A stretch of DNA of 64,000 nucleotides from Asaia sp. W19. GTDB taxonomy: Bacteria > Pseudomonadota > Alphaproteobacteria > Acetobacterales > Acetobacteraceae. This document shows positions 1 to 7,477 of the stretch, piece by piece (within the stretch, counting starts at the first letter, position 1; each line of letters starts with the position of its first letter). The notes under the pieces were generated by a model. That model was not told where the DNA came from and did not search any database. It was given only the letters and a program-made list of their open reading frames with translations. A program made the translations under genes and the position numbers. The stretch covers positions 62,001 through 126,000 of the forward strand of contig NZ_PNQZ01000005.1 of the NCBI RefSeq assembly GCF_003994335.1. Reading direction: 5' to 3'.

Positions 1-1580
1 CGGAAATTATTGAAGCGATGCTCGAAGCCGCGCTGGAAGCGTCCGAAGAAGCCCTTGGGCGCCGGCGCGTGATCGTCATGGCCGTGGGCGTGATGGATCT
101 GACCGGCGAGGAGGAACTTCGCCATGGTGGGCACGAGGGTACGCGACAGGATGAAGGACGCGATCATGGCGAACATGATGGCGAGCGCCATGGGCATGAA
201 GAGATAGCCCGCGACTCCTGAGAGCTCGAAGAGCGGCAGCCACACGATACAGATGCAGGTGGTGGAGACGAAGGTAGGAATGACGATCTGGTTGGCGGCG
301 TCGATGATGGCGAGTTCGAGATCCTTGCCCATTTCGAGATGGGTATCGATGTTCTCGATCATCACGGTCGCATCGTCGACGAGGATACCTACGGCGAGGG
401 CAAGTCCGCCGAGGGTCATGATGTTGATGGATTGCCCTGCCCAGCCGAGCCCGATGATCGAGCAGAGAATGGCGAGCGGGATCGATGTGGCGATGATGAC
501 GGTGGAACGCCACGAACCAAGGAACAGGAGCACCACGATACCGGTGAGGATGGAGGCCGTGATCATCTCACGAACAACATCCTTGATCTGTTCCTTCACC
601 ATGACTGAGGCATCGGCGAGGATGGAGACCTGGACGTCCGGAGGCAGGATGGCGCGCAGGCGTGGCAGAAGGGCCTTGGTGGCGGAAACGACGTCAAGGG
701 TGGAGGCCGTGCCGCCCTTCTGGGTGATCATCTCGACGGCCTGGCGGCCCTTGACGAGCACGAGGTTGGTCTGGGGATGACCGCCTCGATACACATCGGC
801 CACGTCACGGATATAAATGACGGCATTGCCTACGCGCTTGACCGGGATATTGGCGATGTCTTCCATCGATTCCGGGGCCGCGTTTGTCTGGACCATCCAG
901 TCTGTCGCATCGATTTTCTGGTCACCGGCGGGGAGAACGATGTTCTGCGCGGTGAGCGCTGCCTGCACATCGGCGGCCGACAGGTGATGGGCGCGAAGCT
1001 GCTCCTGATTGAGCGAAACCATCACGAAGCTGTCCATACCCCCATAGGGATGGGCGACGACCGCGCCCGGAACCGTGGCAAGAAGCGGACGTACACGGAT
1101 GACGCCGAGCTTGAACAGGTCGGAGGGGGTCTGTTTTTCGGAGGTGATCTGAAGCGCGATGACGGGAACCTGCGAGGGATCGAGCGCGACGATCATGGGA
1201 GCCGGGACCTTGGGAGGCAGGCCAAGCAGGATTGTCTGTGAGATGGCGGTCACTTCTGCTTCAGCCGTGCCGACAGGAGTGCCGGGCTGGAAGTAGATGT
1301 TGACGATCGAACGCCCGTAATAGGAATTCGACTCCATATGCTCGATGTTCTGCACAGTCGTCGTGACTGCCAGTTCGAAATTATAGGTGATTCGTCCGGC
1401 GAATTCGTTCGGCAGGAGACCGGGATAGGTCCAGATGACCGAGACGACCGGCACCTTGATTTCGGGGAATACGTCGGTAGGCGTCTTGAAGATCGACATG
1501 ATTCCGAACATCAGAATCAGGATCGAAAAGACGACAAAGGTAAGGGGCCGCCTTAAGGCAGTTACGACGATGGCGTTCAT
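1..1580 (-). CDS. RND-family efflux permease (HAE1/CusA-like), 3' end outside window
   Basis: Inner-membrane proton-driven efflux pump of the resistance-nodulation-division superfamily. About 526 codons are present, starting at ATG 1578-1580 and running off the left edge. Visible landmarks are the first transmembrane helix after a short MNAIVVTALRRP start, the porter-domain signature TDVFPEIKVPVVSV, and the conserved motif GILVDDATVMIEN in the TM4 region with the charged residues used in proton relay. RND permeases are normally about 1000-1050 residues, so roughly half is missing here. The membrane-fusion partner is not in view. Substrate cannot be told from this half. A nearby upstream ATG at 1586-1588 is out of frame, which supports the chosen start. 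Confidence 0.93.
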   Translation of the reverse strand, partial: MNAIVVTALRRPLTFVVFSILILMFGIMSIFKTPTDVFPEIKVPVVSVIWTYPGLLPNEFAGRITYNFELAVTTTVQNIEHMESNSYYGRSIVNIYFQPGTPVGTAEAEVTAISQTILLGLPPKVPAPMIVALDPSQVPVIALQITSEKQTPSDLFKLGVIRVRPLLATVPGAVVAHPYGGMDSFVMVSLNQEQLRAHHLSAADVQAALTAQNIVLPAGDQKIDATDWMVQTNAAPESMEDIANIPVKRVGNAVIYIRDVADVYRGGHPQTNLVLVKGRQAVEMITQKGGTASTLDVVSATKALLPRLRAILPPDVQVSILADASVMVKEQIKDVVREMITASILTGIVVLLFLGSWRSTVIIATSIPLAILCSIIGLGWAGQSINIMTLGGLALAVGILVDDATVMIENIDTHLEMGKDLELAIIDAANQIVIPTFVSTTCICIVWLPLFELSGVAGYLFMPMALAIMFAMIASFILSRTLVPTMAKFLLAGQIHHAHGHDDHAPAPKGFFGRFQRGFEHRFNNF

Positions 1581-1734
1581 GAATTCATGCGCTCTCTTCT
1601 CGTACGAAGGGAAGATGCCTTACGGCAGTTTGTGTTGTTTCATTAATCCGAATTAACATTAAGAAAATGATAGCGACTGCTTTGCGTCACCCATTACTTA
1701 TTCAGATCACTCATCTTCGGATCGTATAAGCGCA

Positions 1735-1747
1735 GACATAAAATGTC
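1735..1747. promoter_or_regulatory. Inverted repeat GACAT-N3-ATGTC
   Basis: Perfect 5-bp arms around three A bases, in the AT-rich leader about 155 bp upstream of the RND start. It differs from the ATGGC/GCCAT operators nearby, so it would belong to another regulator, if it is functional. Short arms make chance occurrence possible. Confidence 0.3.
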
Positions 1748-1798
1748 GCATAAATGTTGTTTTACAAAATGGGCAACAACCTGATGCGAGGCCATTCT

Positions 1799-1813
1799 AT
1801 GGCGCAACGCCAT
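1799..1813. promoter_or_regulatory. Palindromic operator copy 1 (ATGGC-N5-GCCAT)
   Basis: Perfect 5-bp inverted repeat ATGGC gcaac GCCAT. It is one of four related sites flanking the XRE repressor gene and lies 32 bp centre to centre from copy 2, about three helical turns, which would put two bound dimers on the same DNA face. An extra half-site GCCAT at 1791-1795 abuts it. Assignment to the adjacent XRE protein is an inference from position and repetition. Confidence 0.65.
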
Positions 1814-1822
1814 GATGGATTC

Positions 1823-1851
1823 TTGACATTATGGCTCAATGCCATTAATAA
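1823..1851 (+). promoter_or_regulatory. Sigma70-type promoter, TTGACA-N17-TAATAA, with operator in spacer
   Basis: A consensus -35 TTGACA (1823-1828) is separated by 17 bp from TAATAA (1846-1851). The palindrome ATGGC tcaat GCCAT (1831-1845) fills nearly the whole spacer, so a repressor bound there would exclude RNA polymerase. It fires rightward, towards and antisense to the repressor gene; its product is unknown. It may be the remnant of a lost phage early operon, a source of antisense RNA, or the promoter of the tiny ORF at 1951. Confidence 0.65.
1831..1845. promoter_or_regulatory. Palindromic operator copy 2 (ATGGC-N5-GCCAT)
   Basis: Perfect inverted repeat ATGGC tcaat GCCAT lying between the -35 and -10 hexamers of the promoter at 1823-1851, the classical position for repression by steric exclusion. 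Confidence 0.7.
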
Positions 1852-2048
1852 GACGTTAATCGTCCAGAAGTCGGATCGACTTCAAGGCGCAGCTGGTCGG
1901 TTGAAGCTGATCAATACGCGACGGCGTGAGACGCGAGGAGCAGGGAAAGCGTGCTTGTTCACGTTCTGTTCTTGCTGCGTGCAGCGTCGCACGCCGTGTC
2001 TGCGAGTGAAGAAGGCTGTGTTCTGGATGAGCGATGACAACAAGGACG

Positions 2049-2441
2049 CTAAAAATGGTCCCCATCTGGTATCCTGGGCTGATCAGGCATGTCGGAAAGC
2101 ATGTTTCTGCCCTTGTGAGACGCCGTGTCCGTGGGCTGGAGCACCAGCTCTGGGTGCAGAGCGGCAAGACGAAGGGCCATCTCTTCGTCCGTACGTCCGT
2201 TCAAAACCCCCTTCAGAAGGAAGTCGGTCGAGACCCGTAGCCGGTTCGACAGAGAGAGGATGAGAAAGACGCTTGGCGCGCGATCCCCTTTCTCGATCTT
2301 GTTGAGAGTTGAGGCGTCGACGCCAAGAAGGCGTGCGCATTCACTCTGATTGGGGAAGACGAGTTCCCTTGCCCAGGTGATGCGTTTGCCTATGGCGCGC
2401 TGAACGATCGCAAGTGTGTCAGGGCGTTTGTGTTTGGCCAT
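2049..2441 (-). CDS. XRE-family (CI-like) phage repressor, short form
   Basis: DNA-binding repressor probably governing the adjacent phage-derived genes. The 130-residue product from ATG 2439-2441 has a Cro/C1-type helix-turn-helix at about residues 21-75, including NQSECARLLGVDASTLNKIE. A longer frame to 2507 exists, but it would run through operator copy 3, so the internal ATG is preferred. The C-terminal 55 residues are not recognisable. There is no S24/LexA-type autocleavage domain, so RecA-stimulated self-cleavage is not expected and relief would need another signal or an antirepressor. The gene is flanked on both sides by matching palindromes, a layout resembling lambda OL-cI-OR. It reads away from the structural operon. 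Confidence 0.85.
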   Translation of the reverse strand: MAKHKRPDTLAIVQRAIGKRITWARELVFPNQSECARLLGVDASTLNKIEKGDRAPSVFLILSLSNRLRVSTDFLLKGVLNGRTDEEMALRLAALHPELVLQPTDTASHKGRNMLSDMPDQPRIPDGDHF

Positions 2442-2456
2442 GTGACATTCATAGCA

Positions 2457-2471
2457 ATGGCTCATTGCCAA
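2457..2471. promoter_or_regulatory. Operator copy 3 (ATGGC-N5-GCCAA, one mismatch)
   Basis: ATGGC tcatt GCCAA, 16 bp upstream of the repressor start. Its left half and spacer are nearly those of copy 2. Its position suggests autoregulation of the repressor promoter. Confidence 0.6.
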
Positions 2472-2511
2472 ATCCAGTGGGTATTTGCGCACCCTTGCGC
2501 TGCGCACGCTG

Positions 2512-2526
2512 ATGGCAAAATGCCAT
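2512..2526. promoter_or_regulatory. Operator copy 4 (ATGGC-N5-GCCAT)
   Basis: Perfect ATGGC aaaat GCCAT, 25 bp upstream of the first rightward small gene (ATG 2551) and 55 bp from copy 3. It overlaps where a rightward promoter would be, although no clear hexamers are seen there. It completes the set of two operators on each side of the repressor. Confidence 0.65.
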
Positions 2527-2550
2527 AAAAGCTGGATCCGGGAGGAAGTG

Positions 2551-2784
2551 ATGAGATTGAGTCGAGATAAGGGTCGGCGTGCTGCGACAGGAGCGGATCT
2601 CGTCCGCGCTCTGGCAGGTCTCGGGATGTCAGTAGGGCCGGCTTCTGCGCGAATACCGCGGCCGGGGCCCGAGGAGCGCGATGATACTGGCGCTCTGCCA
2701 GCAGGACATCCTGTGAGTTGGCAAGCGCTGTGGAAGGAGGAAATCGCCCCGGACTATCGCAGGGTGGCCTTTCGGAGCGGTTAG
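2551..2784 (+). CDS. Small hypothetical protein, first gene right of the operators
   Basis: A 77-residue product from ATG 2551, preceded by a good Shine-Dalgarno GGAGGA (2541-2546) that decides this start over the longer frame beginning at 2485. It is basic at the N-terminus, then Pro/Gly/Ala rich; no domain is recognised and no clear helix-turn-helix is seen. Its position, divergent from the repressor and just after operator copy 4, is where Cro- or CII-like early regulators sit in lambdoid phages, but the sequence does not support such a call. Confidence 0.5.
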   Translation: MRLSRDKGRRAATGADLVRALAGLGMSVGPASARIPRPGPEERDDTGALPAGHPVSWQALWKEEIAPDYRRVAFRSG

Positions 2785-2879
2785 CCCCGTGTGCGAGATA
2801 CAGGGATGACATGGAGCGTCGACTATGTGACGCGATAGGGTTGCGCGGCTGAGGCAGTTGATTGGGTTAGGGGCAGGAT

Positions 2880-3371
2880 ATGAGGAGACGGCAGGACATT
2901 TTGCAGGAGGAGGCGGTTGTGCCGACGCCCGAGCGCATGAAGCGCGATCGTTTTAGAAAGCAGGGCGATGCGCTCAAGGTGCTGAGCACCGTGATCAAGC
3001 TTCAAGAGGCAGGGGATATCGGCGATGATGAGGTGGCTGCTGCCACGCGCTGGCGCAAGGAATATGATTTTGCCGTACTAGGGGTGGTCGACTCTCCTGA
3101 CGCAGATCGTCCCGTCGAGAAAGGCGATATCCACACCTGGATGTTGGGGCGAGGAAAATGCGCCGAGAGACTGAGACAACTCAGCGAGACTCTCGGGACG
3201 GCGGTGCAAGCGCGTATCGACATGATGCTCGTGCGGGAGATGAGCTTTCCTGAAATGGCCCGACTGATTTACCCGGCAGGCCCGAGGGCGCAGGCGCGCA
3301 CGAAGACCGTCGCACAATGTGCCCTCGCTCTTGAGCAGTTGAGTGAATATTATAAGAATAAAAAATATTGA
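2880..3371 (+). CDS. DUF6456-like putative regulator
   Basis: A 163-residue basic protein. From about residue 45 on, the pattern resembles the DUF6456 domain of alphaproteobacteria: an EVAAATRWRKEY helix, a central helix pair, and a C-terminal ALEQLSEYY resembling the family's ALxxLxxHY ending. From memory, this domain is also found in GafA, the direct activator of the Rhodobacter gene transfer agent; that link needs checking by profile search. The gene lies immediately before the structural-operon promoter (its stop codon overlaps the -35 element), so a role as activator of the late operon is plausible but inferred. It could equally be another phage DNA-binding protein. Confidence 0.6.
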   Translation: MRRRQDILQEEAVVPTPERMKRDRFRKQGDALKVLSTVIKLQEAGDIGDDEVAAATRWRKEYDFAVLGVVDSPDADRPVEKGDIHTWMLGRGKCAERLRQLSETLGTAVQARIDMMLVREMSFPEMARLIYPAGPRAQARTKTVAQCALALEQLSEYYKNKKY

Positions 3372-3396
3372 TTTATTTGAATAAACATAGTATATA
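3368..3396 (+). promoter_or_regulatory. Putative late promoter of the structural operon, TTGATT-N17-TATATA
   Basis: TTGATT (3368-3373), an exact 17-bp spacer, then TATATA (3391-3396), in a strikingly AT-rich island (about 3345-3425) within otherwise GC-rich DNA. The first downstream gene begins at 3430. No ATGGC/GCCAT operator overlaps it, so direct control by the XRE repressor is not evident and an activator-dependent or constitutive mode is open. Confidence 0.65.
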
Positions 3397-3429
3397 GTTT
3401 CTATCATCACATAATTATGGATTAAAGGC

Positions 3430-3819
3430 GTGGCCAGCATTTCTGTTGGAGACGTCGTCGCATGCCGCCAGGGTTTTTTTCTGGTTATCGGTGTGACCAT
3501 CGCCACGACATTTGTCTGTCCGTTTGTCGTGTCATCGGAATTGCGTCACCGGGCGGATCTCGATCTGTCCTGGAGTGATCTGGTGCAAGCCAATCTCCCA
3601 TATCCGAACATGCGGTTACGCGCCGTGCCATGTCGGCGCCAGCGCGCCAGTTTCTCCAGGATTGGAACGGTTCGCTCTGCCTGTGTTCGCAGGGCTATGG
3701 ACAAGCTGAATGACGAAATGGGGCAGAGCGATCGGGTCAATCATGCCGCTCGCCCGGGGCAGGTTCCCAATGAGACGAGAAAATCGCGGCACGCAAGACG
3801 ACACATGGATCTGCGATAA
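3430..3819 (+). CDS. Hypothetical protein, faintly PemK/MazF-like
   Basis: A 129-codon frame starting at GTG 3430. The first 85 residues (SVGDVVACRQG, then strand-rich segments, then NLPYPNMRLRAVP and a final LNDEM helix) follow the layout of PemK/MazF-type small beta-barrel proteins seen in phages next to terminase genes. Key toxin residues cannot be verified and no antitoxin is adjacent. The C-terminal 35 residues are basic and low in complexity. It is the first gene after the late promoter, 15 bp before the small terminase. It could be a transcript or packaging accessory factor; the functional call is weak. Confidence 0.4.
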   Translation: MASISVGDVVACRQGFFLVIGVTIATTFVCPFVVSSELRHRADLDLSWSDLVQANLPYPNMRLRAVPCRRQRASFSRIGTVRSACVRRAMDKLNDEMGQSDRVNHAARPGQVPNETRKSRHARRHMDLR

Positions 3820-3834
3820 CAAGGTGGAGCCAAA

Positions 3835-4272
3835 ATGAAGCAAGGGCTCGTCAGAAAAGGGCGTGCACAGGGCGTGACCCTGAAAAAAGCCTTTCTTGAG
3901 CAACTGAAAAAGAGCGGGAATGTCTCAGAGGCAGCGCGGGCCGCCGGGATTGATCGCAAGACGGCGTATAACTGGCGCCATCATGACCCGGCGTTCAATG
4001 AGCATTGGAAGCAGGCTCTTGAGGAAGCGACCGATCTGCTGGAGGCGGAGGCGCGGCGTCGCGCTCTGGATGGGTATGAAGAGCCACTCCTATATGGAGG
4101 GCGGCTGATCTACGATCCGGAAGGGCGGCCTGTGACGCGAAAACGCTACAGTGACGGGCTGCTTCGTATGCTGTTGAGGGCGCATCGCCCAGCCTCCTTC
4201 CGTGATACGCGTGCGGTTGAGGAAGGAAGCGAGCCCGAATTGTCGCTGAACGAGGGTGATGACGCGCTCTAG
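3835..4272 (+). CDS. Phage terminase small subunit
   Basis: DNA-recognition component of the packaging motor. The product has 145 residues, with an N-terminal helix-turn-helix at about residues 18-45 (NVSEAARAAGIDRKTAYNW), a helical oligomerisation segment LLEAEARRRALDGYEEPL, and an acidic C-terminus expected to contact the large subunit. The size is normal for SPP1/PBSX-type small terminases. It overlaps the large-subunit gene by 17 bp, indicating translational coupling. Confidence 0.85.
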   Translation: MKQGLVRKGRAQGVTLKKAFLEQLKKSGNVSEAARAAGIDRKTAYNWRHHDPAFNEHWKQALEEATDLLEAEARRRALDGYEEPLLYGGRLIYDPEGRPVTRKRYSDGLLRMLLRAHRPASFRDTRAVEEGSEPELSLNEGDDAL

Positions 4273-5584
4273 GCCGGGCTTTGCGCTGACCCCTGTGCAG
4301 GAAGAAGCCAACCGTCTGCTAGGTGGGGTGGCGCGACATATCTTGCTGCGCGGCGGCTCACGATCAGGGAAGACCTTCGTCCTGATCAGGGCGCTTGTTG
4401 TCAGGGCACTGAGGGTCCCGCATTCGCGTCACGGCGTATTCAGGCATCGTCAGATCGCGCTGAGGGCAAGCGTGATTCAGGATACTTTCCCGAAAGTCAT
4501 GCGCTGCTGTTTTGCTCATGTGCGATACAAATGGGATGGTCAGAGCAACAGAGTGCTTTTCGCCAATGGGTCGTCGATCCTTTTCGGCGGGTTGGATGAT
4601 TCCACGCGTACAGAGAAGATCCTGGGTCTCGAATTTGCGACGATCTATCTGAATGAAGCAAGCCAGATCAGTTATGGCGCCCGCAACATGTTGCTGACGC
4701 GCCTTGCCCAGCGCTGTGCTCTCAGGACACGGGAATATATCGATGCGAATCCGCCAACGACGGATCACTGGCTGTATGCCTTGTTCGAAGCTGGCGTAGA
4801 GCCGCGTTCGGGTCTGCCGCACGGGGAGCCGGGTCTTTATGCCTCGATGATGATGAATCCGGATCAGAACCGGATCAATCTGAGTGACGCTTATTTACAT
4901 CAACTCGATGCGCTGCCGGAGCGCGAGCGCAGACGGTTCCTGTTCGGTGAGTATCAGTCTGCGGTTGAGGGCGCTCTGTGGCGTATGGATATGTTTCGCC
5001 GTCGTGCCGCTGTCAGCGAGGAGACACGCGCGGCGATCATCGCGGAGATGCGCCGGATCGTGGTGGCGGTTGACCCCTCTGGTGCATCTGGGCCTCAGGA
5101 TCTGGGGGCGGACGAGATCGGCATTGTCGTGGCGGCGATCGACCACGTGGGCATGGCTCATGTGCTTGAAGATTGCTCGGTGCGCGATACGCCAATGGGC
5201 TGGGCGCAGCGCGTCATCCAGAGTGCGGCGCTCTGGCAGGCAGACAAGATCGTGGCGGAACGTAATTTTGGCGGCGCGCTTGTCGAGGCGACTTTACGCA
5301 GTATCGACCCTGCAGCCTCGCTCAGGATGGTGACCGCGTCACGCGGGAAATCTGCTCGCGCAGAGCCTGTTGCAGCGCTCTATGAACAGGGGCGGGTGGC
5401 GCATCACGGGCGCTTCGCGGAGCTGGAATCCCAGCTCTGCCTGTTTTCGATGAGGGGGTATGGCGGCGCCGCCTCGCCTGATCGGGCAGATGCGTTGATC
5501 TGGGCATTGAGCGAACTGATGCTCGAGCCGCAAGCGGTTAAGGGTCGCTGGCAGGACCAGGGATGGTTCAGCCTCTCTCGGTGA
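4256..5584 (+). CDS. Phage terminase large subunit (ATPase and nuclease)
   Basis: Motor ATPase that drives DNA into the prohead and cuts the concatemer. The 442-residue length is typical. The Walker A-like loop GGSRSGKT lies at residues 33-40, the Walker B-like segment IYLNEASQ at about residue 130, and RNase H-fold nuclease acidic residues in VAVDPSG near residue 265 and DRADALIWAL near 405. Both catalytic halves look intact, arguing against decay. It overlaps terS and is followed after 10 bp by the portal gene. PBSX/SPP1-type terminases usually package by the headful mechanism, which matters for a gene-transfer-agent reading. Confidence 0.92.
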   Translation: MMTRSRPGFALTPVQEEANRLLGGVARHILLRGGSRSGKTFVLIRALVVRALRVPHSRHGVFRHRQIALRASVIQDTFPKVMRCCFAHVRYKWDGQSNRVLFANGSSILFGGLDDSTRTEKILGLEFATIYLNEASQISYGARNMLLTRLAQRCALRTREYIDANPPTTDHWLYALFEAGVEPRSGLPHGEPGLYASMMMNPDQNRINLSDAYLHQLDALPERERRRFLFGEYQSAVEGALWRMDMFRRRAAVSEETRAAIIAEMRRIVVAVDPSGASGPQDLGADEIGIVVAAIDHVGMAHVLEDCSVRDTPMGWAQRVIQSAALWQADKIVAERNFGGALVEATLRSIDPAASLRMVTASRGKSARAEPVAALYEQGRVAHHGRFAELESQLCLFSMRGYGGAASPDRADALIWALSELMLEPQAVKGRWQDQGWFSLSR

Positions 5585-5594
5585 AGGATAAAGC

Positions 5595-7019
5595 ATGGAT
5601 TGGCTGGCATTGCAGGAAAAATTCGCCGCATTGCCGGGCATGACGCCGCGTACGAGGCGGCTGCTCGCTTTGCAGCGTGTTCTGGAAGGGACGCAATATG
5701 ATGTGTTGCCACATCCGTTTGCGCGGGAAAGGAGCGTCTCTGGGGAGTATATTCCTCTTTCGGACCGCAGACCTTCAGTGCGAACCAATCTGTGCCGCAC
5801 AGTCGTGGATGAGATGGTGTCGCTCCTTTTTGGCAATTCCCATTGGCCGCTGGTTGTGGCGGAAGCGGCAGAGACCGCAGGAGTCCTGAACAACTTTGCC
5901 CTGGAGGCAGGGTTGTCCGCCTTCATGATGCAAGTCGCTACGCGGGGTTCTGTGGGATCTGTAGCGATCTGGGTGGAGATTTCAGCGAACAGGCCCTGTC
6001 TTACTTTGCTGGAGACGGCCTATCTGACGCCAGAATGGGATCCGACGGGCGCGCTTTTACGTGTTACCGAGCGTTTTATGGTGACCGGGCGCGAGCTTGC
6101 GGCAAGTGGTTATCCTGTCGAGCCTAAGGAGTATGCGGCGCGGTTCTGGTGGCAACGGCGCTGGACATGCGACGCGGTCGAGATTTCGGTTCCGCGCCCT
6201 GTCGAGCAGGAAGGAGAGCCGCCTCTCGACACGATGCGTAGCACTATGCATGGGCTTGGTTTCGTTCCCGTGGTCTGGATCAGGAATCCGGGGGCAGTAT
6301 CGGTGCGCGACCCGGACGGCGAATGCAGTTTCGAGCGGGCGATCGATACGGTGATCGAAGCGGATTATCTGCTCTCACAAGCCGGGCGTGGGCTGAAGTA
6401 TGGTTCCGATCCGACGCTTGTTCTCAAGACGCCTGATTTGCTTGAGGGGCCTGCGCGACAGGGAGGCGCCGCGTCGGCGTTGACCCTGCCGCCAGAGGGG
6501 GATGCGAAGCTGCTGGAGATCAATGGGGCCGCGGCTGGAGCCGTGCTTGCCCATTATCGGGAGCTGCGCCAGCTCGTCCTCGAGCAGCTGCACGGCAACC
6601 GGACCCATGGCGATCGGCTCGGCACGGCACAATCCGGCCGCGCCATGGAATTGATGTGCCAGCCTTTGATCTGGATGGCCGACAGGTTGCGCGGAACTTA
6701 TGGCGATTGCGGGGTCCTGGCGCTCTACCGAATGCTATGTCGCTTTTCCAGCGCGCTCCCGAACGGGATTCTTATCGGTTGCGAGCAGTATCGAAATCTG
6801 GACCCCACCGGTTTGTCGCTGCAATGGCCGGCCTGGTTCACAGCTGATGAGGCAGAGTTTCAGCCTCTCGCTCATGGGCTTGTCGAGGCGGTTTCAGCCA
6901 GGTTGTTGAGCCGGGAAACAGCAGCGCGTCTTTATGCCTGTGCGGTTGGAATTTCTGATCCTGCAGCTGAATGGAAGAAAATCGAGGCACACGATCCTGC
7001 CTCGGTGCAGAATTTCTGA
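5595..7019 (+). CDS. Phage portal protein, SPP1 gp6-like
   Basis: Dodecameric ring at the unique capsid vertex through which DNA passes. The 474-residue length and the sequence style (LLFGNSHWPLVV and EHLHGN-type helical wing region, LMCQPLIWMADRLRGTYGD) fit the SPP1-like portal group. The assignment also rests on position between large terminase and scaffold/capsid. No frameshift. The terminase stop is 10 bp upstream and the scaffold-like gene starts 5 bp downstream. Confidence 0.82.
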   Translation: MDWLALQEKFAALPGMTPRTRRLLALQRVLEGTQYDVLPHPFARERSVSGEYIPLSDRRPSVRTNLCRTVVDEMVSLLFGNSHWPLVVAEAAETAGVLNNFALEAGLSAFMMQVATRGSVGSVAIWVEISANRPCLTLLETAYLTPEWDPTGALLRVTERFMVTGRELAASGYPVEPKEYAARFWWQRRWTCDAVEISVPRPVEQEGEPPLDTMRSTMHGLGFVPVVWIRNPGAVSVRDPDGECSFERAIDTVIEADYLLSQAGRGLKYGSDPTLVLKTPDLLEGPARQGGAASALTLPPEGDAKLLEINGAAAGAVLAHYRELRQLVLEQLHGNRTHGDRLGTAQSGRAMELMCQPLIWMADRLRGTYGDCGVLALYRMLCRFSSALPNGILIGCEQYRNLDPTGLSLQWPAWFTADEAEFQPLAHGLVEAVSARLLSRETAARLYACAVGISDPAAEWKKIEAHDPASVQNF

Positions 7020-7023
7020 GGAA

Positions 7024-7464
7024 ATGGCCGAAATGTCGGATGACGTTGATGTGTTGCGCGCCTCTGTGGCCGCTCTCACTGCCGAGCGGGATGCCCTCGT
7101 CCAGGCGCATGAGATGGAATTGTCGCGGATCAGGAGTGAGGCGCGCGAAAGCGCAGTGACGAGCGCCTTGCGTAGCGAGGCGATCCGGCTCGGTGCGCAT
7201 GATGCGGATGCCGTGATCGCTCTGATGGATCGCTCCGGGATCAGCTGGTCCGATGCAGGGGGGCTATCGGGTGTCGAAGATGCGATGAATCGTGCGCGTG
7301 AGGCGCGGGGCTTTCTCTTTCGCGAGGAACGTATCGGGCTGCCAGGATCGACGGGCGTCGGTACGGCGCCCAGGCCCGCACCTGCGCAAGCTCAGGATGC
7401 GCGCCTTTTGCCGCAGCAGGATTATGCGGCACGCAAGCGACAGTTTCTTGCCGGGATTATCTGA
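7024..7464 (+). CDS. Capsid scaffold-like protein
   Basis: A 146-residue protein from ATG 7024. The N-terminal third is a coiled-coil (DVDVLRASVAALTAERDALVQ), the middle contains a conserved-looking helix (AIRLGAHDADAVIALMDRSG), and the tail is Pro/Ala rich. Short coiled-coil proteins at this spot, before the major capsid gene, are usually assembly scaffolds. No capsid maturation protease gene precedes it, so scaffold removal would have to be non-proteolytic or use a host protease. A longer frame upstream (from 6934) lies inside the portal gene and is rejected. Confidence 0.65.
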   Translation: MAEMSDDVDVLRASVAALTAERDALVQAHEMELSRIRSEARESAVTSALRSEAIRLGAHDADAVIALMDRSGISWSDAGGLSGVEDAMNRAREARGFLFREERIGLPGSTGVGTAPRPAPAQAQDARLLPQQDYAARKRQFLAGII

Positions 7465-7477
7465 ATAACGGGTCGGG

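Larger units (their letters stand above)
1581..2048. other. Intergenic control region between RND gene and repressor
   Basis: No convincing long gene lies here. The segment holds an AT-rich leader for the leftward RND gene, a GACAT-aaa-ATGTC inverted repeat at 1735-1747, two copies of the palindromic operator and a strong rightward promoter (listed separately). A possible short ORF (GTG 1951 to TGA 2037, 28 codons, hydrophobic start, GAGGAG at 1935-1940) sits just after that promoter, and a second small frame begins at an overlapping ATGA at 2034. Both are unproven. Confidence 0.6.

Noticed and set aside
1754-2263. 169-codon rightward frame
   Set aside because: It starts before the promoter at 1823-1851, runs through both operators and then antisense to the repressor gene; Cys/Pro-rich composition is not protein-like.
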